A stretch of DNA of 5,265 nt from Elusimicrobiota bacterium (GTDB taxonomy: Bacteria; RUG730). The stretch spans positions 1 through 5,265 of the forward strand of contig JAIRLV010000309.1 of NCBI GenBank assembly GCA_031259185.1, in the 5' to 3' direction. Below, piece after piece: positions 1 through 5,265 of the stretch. The translations under genes were made by a program, and so were the position numbers. Each line of letters begins with the position of its first letter. Position 1 is the stretch's first letter. The notes beneath the pieces were generated by a model, which was given only the letters and a program-made list of their open reading frames with translations, was not told the DNA's origin and did no database searches.

Positions 1-619
1 ATGATAAATCCTGCGATAATCCTTCTTTTTTTGAATTTGTTTTTGAAAAAGTCAAACCCATCCCAAATCTTGCTTTAAAGTCTCCAATTATTATATGAGT
101 ATCTTGCAAATTCAAATCAATATAAACTTTTTCCATTTCATTTTTTTTATATGAGTCAGAATTATAAAATTTTTTTTCATTTTCAACAAAAGTATTTGAA
201 ATAAAATTTTTGTTAAGTCCCAGAACTCCAAATTTCAATGACTTTTTATAATCGTCTTTGAATAAAAAAAATTCATTTTCTAGCTTAAAAATTGATAAAT
301 AATCATCGCTTTTTTCTTTATAATCTGTTATTTCATAAGAAAAATTGTATCGCTGAATAAAATTTTTTTTAATTGATTTTTTATCTTTTTTTATCTCAAT
401 TTTATCTGTAATTTCTTTTTCTAGTTCATCTTCTGTTTCAGGAAAATAATCAAACAAAAGCGAATATTCTTCGTATTCATTAGCATCTATTAAGCCTATT
501 TCGTAATAGTAATCTAGTTCGTCTTGATTCTGAAAATCAAAATCATAATATGCAAACAATATATCTGAAATTAATAAAAATATATTAACAAAAAGCAATA
601 ATAATTTTATAATTTTCAT
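1..619 (-). CDS. Putative exported/outer-membrane protein, N-terminal part (runs off left edge)
   Basis: The frame is open for 206 codons from ATG 619-617 to the left edge, so the C-terminus is missing. An in-frame TGA lies 15 to 13 bases upstream of the ATG, which fixes this as the first possible start. No good Shine-Dalgarno is visible, only an A-rich leader. Residues 1-23 look like a signal peptide: MKIIK, a hydrophobic core LLLLFVNIFLLI, then a likely cut after DILFA. The mature part is rich in Asp, Glu, Tyr and Lys, with an acidic stretch at about 32-70. Residues 85-191 alternate hydrophobic and polar residues, as in beta strands. They end in IIIGDFKARFGMGLTF (176-191), which resembles the GDY/F-x-x-x-FGxGL motif I associate with large helix-hairpin-helix, ComEA-like surface proteins of Bacteroidota and Elusimicrobiota. 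The signal peptide is seen. The family is inferred from one motif, and no helix-hairpin-helix is evident in this part. Confidence 0.8.
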   Translation of the reverse strand, partial: MKIIKLLLLFVNIFLLISDILFAYYDFDFQNQDELDYYYEIGLIDANEYEEYSLLFDYFPETEDELEKEITDKIEIKKDKKSIKKNFIQRYNFSYEITDYKEKSDDYLSIFKLENEFFLFKDDYKKSLKFGVLGLNKNFISNTFVENEKKFYNSDSYKKNEMEKVYIDLNLQDTHIIIGDFKARFGMGLTFSKTNSKKEGLSQDLS

Positions 620-656
620 ATATTTATTTTTTCAACGAATGATTTGCAGTAAACAA

Positions 657-683
657 ATTAATATTTATTTCATAAATATTAAT
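657..683. repeat. Perfect 12-bp inverted repeat with 3-nt loop
   Basis: The arms ATTAATATTTAT (657-668) and ATAAATATTAAT (672-683) are exact reverse complements around the loop TTC. The repeat lies 38 bp upstream of the start codon at 619, so it could be an operator or a hairpin in the leader of that gene. All paired bases are A or T. A chance origin in such AT-rich DNA is less likely than for shorter palindromes but cannot be excluded. Confidence 0.5.
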
Positions 684-790
684 ATATTTTAAAAAAAATA
701 TAATGTTCTTTTTATTTCTTATATATTAATATAAATAAAGAAAGTAAAATAATATATAATAGAACGTAAAATAAAAGGATGAGAGTTTAG

Positions 791-814
791 TTCTTTTTTG
801 CAATGAAAAAAGAA
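791..814. repeat. AT hairpin, 9-bp stem
   Basis: TTCTTTTTT (791-799) pairs perfectly with AAAAAAGAA (806-814) around the loop GCAATG. With almost no G-C pairs it would be a weak transcription terminator. It may instead be part of a decayed repeat together with the similar T-run/A-run pair at 872-892. Confidence 0.35.
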
Positions 815-983
815 AACAAAACCAAAAAAATTAATTTATTTACATCATCACTCTATCTCCTCCGACTAATGCTTTTTTGCTTTTGACAAAAAGAAATAAG
901 AACATTTTGTTTCTTTAAAAAAAATTAATTTACAAAACTAAAAATAGTACTTCAATCTTGAGAAAGTCATAATGTTCATTTTT

Positions 984-2048
984 CTACAATTCTGTTGGAT
1001 AAGAGCCCAAAATTTTTAAAAATAAACATTTTTTTTCTAATTTTTTTAAAGCAATTTTTACAATTTTATCATCTTTATAACCAATAAAATCAAGAAAAAA
1101 TACATATTCCCAAGCTTTTTTTTTATTTGGTCTAGACTCTATTTTTGTCAAATTTATGTCTTGTTCTTTGAATGGTAAAAGCATATCATACAAAGCTCCA
1201 ATTTTGTCTTTTATTGCAAACATTATACTAGTTTTAGTTAATTTTGTTTTTTCTGAATTGTCTAAGCTAATAATAAAAAATCTGGTTTTATTATTACTTT
1301 TGTCTTCTATATTTTTTGCTAAAATATTTAATCTGAATTTTTCACCTGCTTCAATAGAAGCGATCGCAGCGACTTTGTTGTTTTTGTTTGCAATTTCCAC
1401 AGCTTCTGTAGTAGATATTGCTTCAAAAATTTGTATATTTGGCAAATTTTTGGAACACCAATTTCTAGTTTGAGCAATAGCCTGCGCATGAGAATATATT
1501 TTTTCTATATTTTTCAAATCTGTTTCTTTTGAAAGCAAATTATGATGAATATCTAAAAATAGTTCAGCATAAATATTAACATCTTTATCAATCATTATAT
1601 CTATTGTGTTATTTACAATACCTTCGGTTGAATTTTCAACAGGAACAACCCCAAATTTTACATTTTTTTTTTCAACTTCATCAAAAACTTCATTTATAGT
1701 CTGTTTTGGAATATATTCACAAGATTTTCCAAAAAACTTCTCACCAGCAATATAAGTATAACTATATTTAGAGCCAAAAAACGCAACTTTTATTTTAGAT
1801 TGCAAATGCCTAGAACCACTTAAAATTTCTCTATATATGTTACAAAAATAGTCGTATTCTAAAGGTTTTTCAATTTTTTGAGATAATTTATCTAAAATTT
1901 CATTTTCTCTTTTCAAATTTAAAACTTCTAATTTGTTATTGATTTTGCACTTTTTTATTTCATCACAAACTTTAAATCTATCATTTAATAAATCTATAAT
2001 TCTGTCATCTATTTTATCAATTTTTTTCCTTAAATATTCTATTTTCAT
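984..2048 (-). CDS. pheA: Bifunctional chorismate mutase / prephenate dehydratase (P-protein)
   Basis: Converts chorismate to prephenate and then to phenylpyruvate, the committed route to phenylalanine, in the cytoplasm. I choose ATG 2048-2046, giving MKIEYLRKKI and 354 aa. It has a GGAG ribosome site (2058-2055) 6 nt upstream; the longer frame would need a TTG lacking such a site. Residues 1-83 form an AroQ-type chorismate mutase. Relative to the E. coli P-protein, R7, R24, K35, R47-E48, S79 and Q83 match the active-site positions, while N44 replaces the usual Asp. Residues about 86-262 form the dehydratase, with VPVENSTEGIVNNT (135-148), SHAQAIAQTRNW (186-197) and the catalytic TRF (255-257). 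Its first motif, FGSKYSYT (91-98), departs from the common GPxGS/TY. Residues about 272-354 form an ACT domain with GAL (284-286) and ESRP (304-307), the phenylalanine-binding motifs, so feedback inhibition is expected. It ends in the typical LGSYP. Length and domain order are normal, and the gene looks intact. Confidence 0.97.
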   Translation of the reverse strand: MKIEYLRKKIDKIDDRIIDLLNDRFKVCDEIKKCKINNKLEVLNLKRENEILDKLSQKIEKPLEYDYFCNIYREILSGSRHLQSKIKVAFFGSKYSYTYIAGEKFFGKSCEYIPKQTINEVFDEVEKKNVKFGVVPVENSTEGIVNNTIDIMIDKDVNIYAELFLDIHHNLLSKETDLKNIEKIYSHAQAIAQTRNWCSKNLPNIQIFEAISTTEAVEIANKNNKVAAIASIEAGEKFRLNILAKNIEDKSNNKTRFFIISLDNSEKTKLTKTSIMFAIKDKIGALYDMLLPFKEQDINLTKIESRPNKKKAWEYVFFLDFIGYKDDKIVKIALKKLEKKCLFLKILGSYPTEL

Positions 2049-2129
2049 TATTTTCTCCAATACCAATAAAATATTAATCTCTTTATTTATTATTAAAAAA
2101 TATAAAAACTATTTTCAAATCAATTTTTT

Positions 2130-2158
2130 ATTATACAGAATTTTTTAATTAATTAAAA
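2130..2158 (-). promoter_or_regulatory. Candidate pheA promoter with palindrome over the -35 region
   Basis: On the minus strand a perfect -10 hexamer TATAAT (2135-2130) lies 81 nt upstream of the pheA start. A weak -35 TTTTAA (2158-2153) stands 17 nt further up. A 16-bp perfect palindrome, TTTTAATTAATTAAAA (2143-2158), covers the -35 region and could be an operator, although such AT-only palindromes arise easily here. A transcription start near 2123 would give a leader of about 75 nt. No terminator-antiterminator pair typical of attenuation is visible in it. Confidence 0.4.
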
Positions 2159-2187
2159 TATATATTTTTTAAAACTTCAACTTTTAT

Positions 2188-2344
2188 TTATAGATAGAAA
2201 TTGTTTTTAATTTTAAAATTTTTTATATTCACCATTTTTTGTTCACAAATTAAATTATATTCTTTTTTATAATAAGAATACTTCAACATATTTTTATTTA
2301 TTCCCCAAAAAGCCTCTTTAAATAATTTTTTTTTCTAAACTCAT
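2188..2344 (-). pseudogene. Possible small gene broken at a nine-A run
   Basis: From ATG 2344-2342 the frame reads MSLEKK, crosses nine A's (2334-2326) and hits TAA almost at once. With one A fewer it runs open to TAA 2190-2188 as a 51-residue protein containing LFKEAFWGINKN, MLKYSYYKKEYN and LICEQK. Codon choice and amino-acid mix look coding-like. I recognise no family and see no ribosome site before the ATG. An internal ATG (2289-2287) would give 33 residues without needing the frameshift, with GGGGAA 12 nt upstream. It could be a remnant, a gene read by slippage on the A run, or chance. The rest of the 2049-2511 spacer shows no gene. Confidence 0.25.
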
Positions 2345-2350
2345 ATTTTA

Positions 2351-2358
2351 TACGCGTA
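2351..2358. promoter_or_regulatory. Palindrome TACGCGTA, possible operator
   Basis: A perfect 8-bp palindrome with two CpG steps, set in otherwise almost pure A/T and flanked by T-rich and A-rich tracts, ends 8 bp before the -35 of the plus-strand promoter. It also lies just upstream of the possible minus-strand mini-ORF. The position suits a regulator-binding site for either. No regulator is identified. Confidence 0.25.
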
Positions 2359-2366
2359 AAAAATAC

Positions 2367-2395
2367 TTGAAAAAATTTAAATGAAATGATAGAAT
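2367..2395 (+). promoter_or_regulatory. Near-consensus sigma70-type promoter
   Basis: TTGAAA (2367-2372) and TAGAAT (2390-2395) each match five of six consensus bases, with the optimal 17-nt spacer and an extended -10 TG at 2387-2388. Transcription would start near 2402, giving a leader of about 110 nt before the ATG at 2512. It is the best promoter in the window, and the only plus-strand gene it could serve is the broken one at 2512-3188. Confidence 0.6.
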
Positions 2396-2403
2396 AAAAA
2401 ATC

Positions 2404-2427
2404 AATTAACAAATTAATAAATTAACA
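2404..2427. repeat. Three tandem 8-bp units just after the promoter
   Basis: AATTAACA (2404-2411), AATTAATA (2412-2419) and AATTAACA (2420-2427) abut head to tail, starting at the predicted transcription start. They could be repressor sites or simple-sequence drift. All are A/T apart from one C each in the first and third. Confidence 0.45.
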
Positions 2428-2511
2428 ATAGTTCAAAAGTTGTAAAAATTTTTCTAAAATCGTTACTTTAATCAAAAATAAATTTTAAAAAAAAAATTAG
2501 TAGGAGAAATA

Positions 2512-3188
2512 ATGGAAGGATTGTCTGTAAAAATATTGAAGAAGAAACAAATTGAAATTAGTATTGATGTGTCAATTGAAAAAAAATAAAGTGGCTAAAA
2601 GTTGTAAAAAATATGGTTACCAAAGTTCATAGAGCAACAATGGACAAAATAAAATTGTTGCCTACAACCACAACGAGCCAAATAGATAGATTTAACAGTT
2701 TTGGCTGAAAATATAACGAAGCAATAAGTAAATCCAGTAAAAAAGTAATTTTTCTGGCAGGATTGAAATAGGGCTGACCTACCAGAAAGTACAAAATAGT
2801 CCATATATGCCAAAAATAGAATTTACAAATAATTATAGCCATTATCAAATGAGATTAAAAGAGGTAAGTTTATAAAATTGGCATGGAGATTTTGAAATGT
2901 ATAAGTCTTGTAAGTATTATAAAATAGATAAATTTATGCCAGTTGAATATAGAGGGTATAAATTAGCAGAAAATATAAAATAGATGTCAGTTGATACTCG
3001 TATATTGCAAGCGAAATTTTGCCTGCAGATTATAACCGAAATAAAGAATAGAAGTAAAAGATATATTTATAGAATGTGTAACTTGGGATTAAAAAGTGCA
3101 CAAAAAAAATGAACGATGCCTCCAAAATTAGAAAGAAGTGTTAAATCAATTTGCTATAGTTTTTGATAAAAGATTTCCCATTTTTTAG
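2512..3188 (+). pseudogene. Degraded gene of unknown family with intact ribosome site and start
   Basis: ATG 2512 follows AGGAG (2502-2506) at 5-nt spacing, but the frame stops at TAA 2587-2589 after 25 residues beginning MEGLSVKILKKKQ. Beyond that, coding-like stretches are scattered over frames. Examples are MDKIKLLPTTTTSQIDRF and KYNEAISKSSKKVIFLAGLK at about 2640-2768. From 2741 to 3112 one frame is broken only by TAA 2873 and TAG 2981; it includes KIEFTNNYSHYQMRLKE, FMPVEYRGYKLAENIK and RYIYRMCNLGLKSAQKK. A last piece, KEVLNQFAIVFDKRFPIF, ends at TAG 3186-3188. The 28% G+C is well above the flanking 10-17%. Removing several indels would give roughly 220 residues. The N-terminus loosely recalls the DNA-binding start of Mu-type transposases, and the YIYRMCNLGLKS piece recalls IS3-type transposases. 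Neither is strong enough to name. Opposite-strand frames over 2595-2848 look like shadows. Confidence 0.6.
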
Positions 3189-3199
3189 CTTTTATTTTT
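3166..3199 (+). terminator. Weak possible terminator after the broken gene
   Basis: ATAAAAG (3166-3172) pairs with CTTTTAT (3189-3195), followed by TTTT (3196-3199). The stem has one G-C pair and the loop is 16 nt, so it would be weak. Its place at the end of the broken gene, opposite the end of the large minus-strand gene, is what makes it plausible. Confidence 0.25.
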
Positions 3200-3224
3200 G
3201 CTTATTTACACATTTTTATTGATT

Positions 3225-3241
3225 AAACTTAAAAAAAGTTT
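3225..3241 (-). terminator. Small hairpin after the large minus-strand gene
   Basis: AAACTT and AAGTTT form a perfect 6-bp stem around five A's (U's in the minus-strand RNA), starting 19 nt past the stop codon of the large gene. No strong T tract follows on the minus strand, so termination here is only a guess from position. Confidence 0.25.
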
Positions 3242-3260
3242 GAAAGTGAATTTTTTATTT

Positions 3261-5265
3261 TTAAGCCGACCATGCCAAAGCTTTTAGTTTTTCTATATTC
3301 AAATCCATATTTTTTGGTATATTTTGTATTACAATTTTCTCAATTCCTATTTTAACCATGACTTTAAATAAAACTCTTTTCATCTTTAATTTAAACTGAT
3401 TTTCTGAGATTCCAGCTAATTCTGTTAATATTAGTTCTGGTTTAACTATTTCAACACTAGCCACATCTTTTTCGTTTGGTTTTAATTCTAGCCCATCTTT
3501 TAATTTTTGAAATCTACTTATATCTAATTCCTCTCTAAGTAATAATCCAGTTTCTAATACCTGATCTATTATAATTACATCTTTTGTATCTGTTTCGACT
3601 TTTTTAAATATATTTATTCCATATTTTTTTAATTCTTTTTTTGATAAACTTTCTTTTTTTATTATTAACTGTCTCACTTTTTGAGTTGGTATAGTATTTG
3701 CTTCATTAAAATATTCTTTTAGAATTTCGTCTGTATACTTATTTTGTAGAAATTCATTATTTAATATTATATCTACAATTTTTTCTGATATATTCTCTAA
3801 ATTATAGTTCTGAATTAATTGTTTCACTCTATCTCGTATCAAGTTATATAATTTTTCTGTTACCATCCCATTACCTGTTACTAATTGTCCATTCATTCTT
3901 ACTGTTGATACTCGCAATAATCCTTTTCTTATTAGTCTCCCATATATTTTTTCTATATTTTCATTTTTTGTTGTTATTTGATTATACATTTCTTTTCCAA
4001 TTACCATTTCTATTTTTAATAGTATATGATTTCTCATTTCTATATAATTCATTAATCTCGATATGTTTATTCTATTTTTTATATCTGCTAGATTAGGTTC
4101 CCCTATTAATATTACTCTAACTCCTATTTTATTTTTTATATCAAGTTTTTCTAATGTAGCGATTATTTCTTGCGCGGTATTTCCAGTTATATCTATTATT
4201 ATTTCTATACCTTCATTTTTTAATTGATTTATATTATTTTTTAATTTTTTTAATATATCAGGAAATATTTTATATAAATCTTCAATACTAATATTCAACA
4301 AATTTGATATTTTATATATATTTTCTTGTAATTTTTTAATTCCTTCAAATTCTAAATTTTGATGCTTGTAACCTTTTATCTCATCTATTATTTCTAATGA
4401 TTTTATCAAACCAAATTGTTTATCGCCAGCAGTATTCAATGCTAATGTGTGCGCTTTTTTCAAATTCATTCCATTTAATAACGCAAAATACTCTATTTTT
4501 TCATGCAAAAATAATTGTTTGATTAATTCTTCATATGTTTCTTGATTAATCACTTTTTTTAGCCTAATTAATAGATCATATAATCCTTTGCTCATTCTCA
4601 TTGTTAATACGTATTTGCCATTTTTTAACTTTGTTTGTGACTGTAATTCATATTCTAATGTATCTACTATTTCTAATTTAATATTTTCTATTTTTGCTCT
4701 CTTTTTAAAATTTCCTCCAAGTTGAAACATTGAAAAATTTTCTATACTTATATTTTTAACCTTTTTTATTGCATTTCCAAATGTTTTTATGGCTTCTGAT
4801 GTTAAATTTTTCAAAATAGCATATTGTTTGTCAAATAAATTTATTAATCTGTTTGGTCCTCGCAAAGCCATATTTTGGAGTTCATTTTGTTCTAAAATAA
4901 CATCAATATCTTGAGTGATAATAGTAGAGTTAAATTTCATAAATATATTCCTTCGTAACATGACGTCAGAATTAAGCATAAAAATTAAAACTTTATTTAT
5001 AATATCTTCATATAGATTATTAAATAAATTATTATCTTCGGCAGAATATTGAGTAAATGCTCTCAATTGATTATTATTGTTTGTATTTAAATATTTATGA
5101 AGGAAAAAATATTTTTTGGTTATTTTAATAATGTTCTCAAAATTTGGATCAAATTTTTTAACTTTATTGATTAAATCTATTATATATTGTTTTTTATTAT
5201 CTAAATTTGTTTCATTTTGTATTTCTAAAAATAAATCTAAAATTTTTGTTTTATATTCTGTTGAT
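3261..5265 (-). CDS. C-terminal part of a very large Cys-free protein of unknown function (runs off right edge)
   Basis: Reading from the right edge, the frame is open for 667 codons to TAA 3263-3261. A TTG at 5066 could be mistaken for a start, but the 66 codons before it (containing KTKILDLFLEIQNE and IIDLINKVKKFDPNF) have no stop, so the gene begins outside the window. The visible protein has no cysteine and a single Trp, at the C-terminal end (LKALAWSA). It is rich in Lys, Ile, Leu and Asn and seems largely helical. There is no membrane segment. Counting from the TTG, residues 180-210 hold LFLHEKIEYFALLNGMNLKKAHTLAL, i.e. HExxE followed by AH, which recalls a metal site but is not the classical HExxH. 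Residues 285-323 (EGIEIIIDITGN, then KIGVRVILIGEP) look like an alternating alpha/beta fold. I do not recognise the family. Giant proteins of Omnitrophota and Elusimicrobiota are a guess from style and length only. Confidence 0.85.
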   Translation of the reverse strand, partial: STEYKTKILDLFLEIQNETNLDNKKQYIIDLINKVKKFDPNFENIIKITKKYFFLHKYLNTNNNNQLRAFTQYSAEDNNLFNNLYEDIINKVLIFMLNSDVMLRRNIFMKFNSTIITQDIDVILEQNELQNMALRGPNRLINLFDKQYAILKNLTSEAIKTFGNAIKKVKNISIENFSMFQLGGNFKKRAKIENIKLEIVDTLEYELQSQTKLKNGKYVLTMRMSKGLYDLLIRLKKVINQETYEELIKQLFLHEKIEYFALLNGMNLKKAHTLALNTAGDKQFGLIKSLEIIDEIKGYKHQNLEFEGIKKLQENIYKISNLLNISIEDLYKIFPDILKKLKNNINQLKNEGIEIIIDITGNTAQEIIATLEKLDIKNKIGVRVILIGEPNLADIKNRINISRLMNYIEMRNHILLKIEMVIGKEMYNQITTKNENIEKIYGRLIRKGLLRVSTVRMNGQLVTGNGMVTEKLYNLIRDRVKQLIQNYNLENISEKIVDIILNNEFLQNKYTDEILKEYFNEANTIPTQKVRQLIIKKESLSKKELKKYGINIFKKVETDTKDVIIIDQVLETGLLLREELDISRFQKLKDGLELKPNEKDVASVEIVKPELILTELAGISENQFKLKMKRVLFKVMVKIGIEKIVIQNIPKNMDLNIEKLKALAWSA

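Larger units (their letters stand above)
620..983. other. Intergenic region between pheA and the left-edge gene
   Basis: This 364-bp spacer holds no convincing gene in any frame. It contains a perfect 12-bp inverted repeat (657-683) and a 9-bp AT hairpin (791-814). A 16/19-nt inverted pair lies at 702-720 and 891-906. A 15-nt direct repeat (aaaaaaattaattta) sits at 824-838 and 918-932. A strong minus-strand ribosome-site sequence is followed at once by a stop (840-863). Part of it (about 780-910) is less AT-only than the rest and may be the scar of a lost gene or small repeat element. No clear rho-independent terminator for pheA is visible here. The length makes co-transcription of pheA with the left gene unlikely but does not exclude it. 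Confidence 0.6.

Noticed and set aside
1156-1473. Plus-strand 105-codon open frame opposite pheA
   Set aside because: Its hydrophobic, Leu/Ile/Phe-rich product is the antisense shadow of a confirmed gene.
2065-2125. Possible Phe-containing leader peptide before pheA (TTG start, three Phe codons)
   Set aside because: There is no ribosome site and no attenuator hairpins, and Phe codons are common by chance in T-rich DNA.
2435-2610. 14-nt direct repeat aaaagttgtaaaaa at 2435-2448 and 2597-2610 as insertion target duplication
   Set aside because: It is too AT-rich, and the second copy lies inside the broken gene rather than at a boundary.
2595-2848. Two minus-strand frames of about 72 codons over the broken gene
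   Set aside because: Their products have no family feel, and the plus strand there has the coding-like stretches, promoter and ribosome site.
2512-3188. Recoded gene with stops read as Trp
   Set aside because: TAA, TAG and TGA all occur in every frame and the three neighbouring genes use the standard code.
3905-4096. Plus-strand 63-codon Leu/Phe-rich frame that looks like a membrane peptide
   Set aside because: It lies wholly opposite the large minus-strand gene, and T-rich antisense DNA always translates to Phe/Leu here.
4985-5066. TTG at 5066 as start of the large gene
   Set aside because: The same frame continues without a stop to the right edge and no ribosome site precedes the TTG.
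1-5265. CRISPR array, tRNA or rRNA gene
   Set aside because: No regularly spaced repeats and no cloverleaf or conserved rRNA/tRNA motifs were seen on either strand.

Overview
This is an extremely AT-rich window. Hand counts give about 10-17% G+C in the spacers, 20-27% in genes, and about 28% over 2581-3180. The standard bacterial code fits: TGG is used for Trp and no stop has to be read through in the three main genes. The composition, wide spacers and decaying genes suggest a host-associated bacterium with a reduced or decaying genome. The chorismate mutase-prephenate dehydratase-ACT protein, together with a putative exported protein carrying a GDFKARFGMGLTF motif, would suit an Elusimicrobiota (Endomicrobia)-like or Bacteroidota-like Gram-negative. 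That placement is inference, not demonstrated.

Layout. At 1-619 (minus strand) is the N-terminal part of a secreted or outer-membrane protein that runs off the left edge. At 620-983 is a spacer with a perfect 12-bp inverted repeat, smaller inverted repeats and a strong but orphan Shine-Dalgarno. At 984-2048 (minus) is pheA, a complete bifunctional P-protein, with a candidate promoter around 2130-2158. At 2049-2511 is a divergent spacer that may hold a frameshifted mini-ORF (minus). It also holds a near-consensus plus-strand promoter, a TACGCGTA palindrome and three tandem 8-mers. At 2512-3188 (plus) is a broken gene whose promoter, ribosome site and start still look sound but whose body is riddled with stops and frame changes. 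At 3261-5265 (minus) is the C-terminal 667 codons of a very large, Cys-free, Lys/Ile/Asn/Leu-rich protein that stays open through the right edge. Its true start lies outside the window.

Only pheA has a firmly known role: the two steps from chorismate to phenylpyruvate, with a phenylalanine-sensing ACT domain. The genes do not look like one operon. pheA is separated by more than 350 bp from its minus-strand neighbour downstream, and the broken plus-strand gene lies between pheA and the large ORF.

The most interesting items are the large Cys-free protein with an HExxE...AH motif, and the dead gene that keeps an apparently intact control region.
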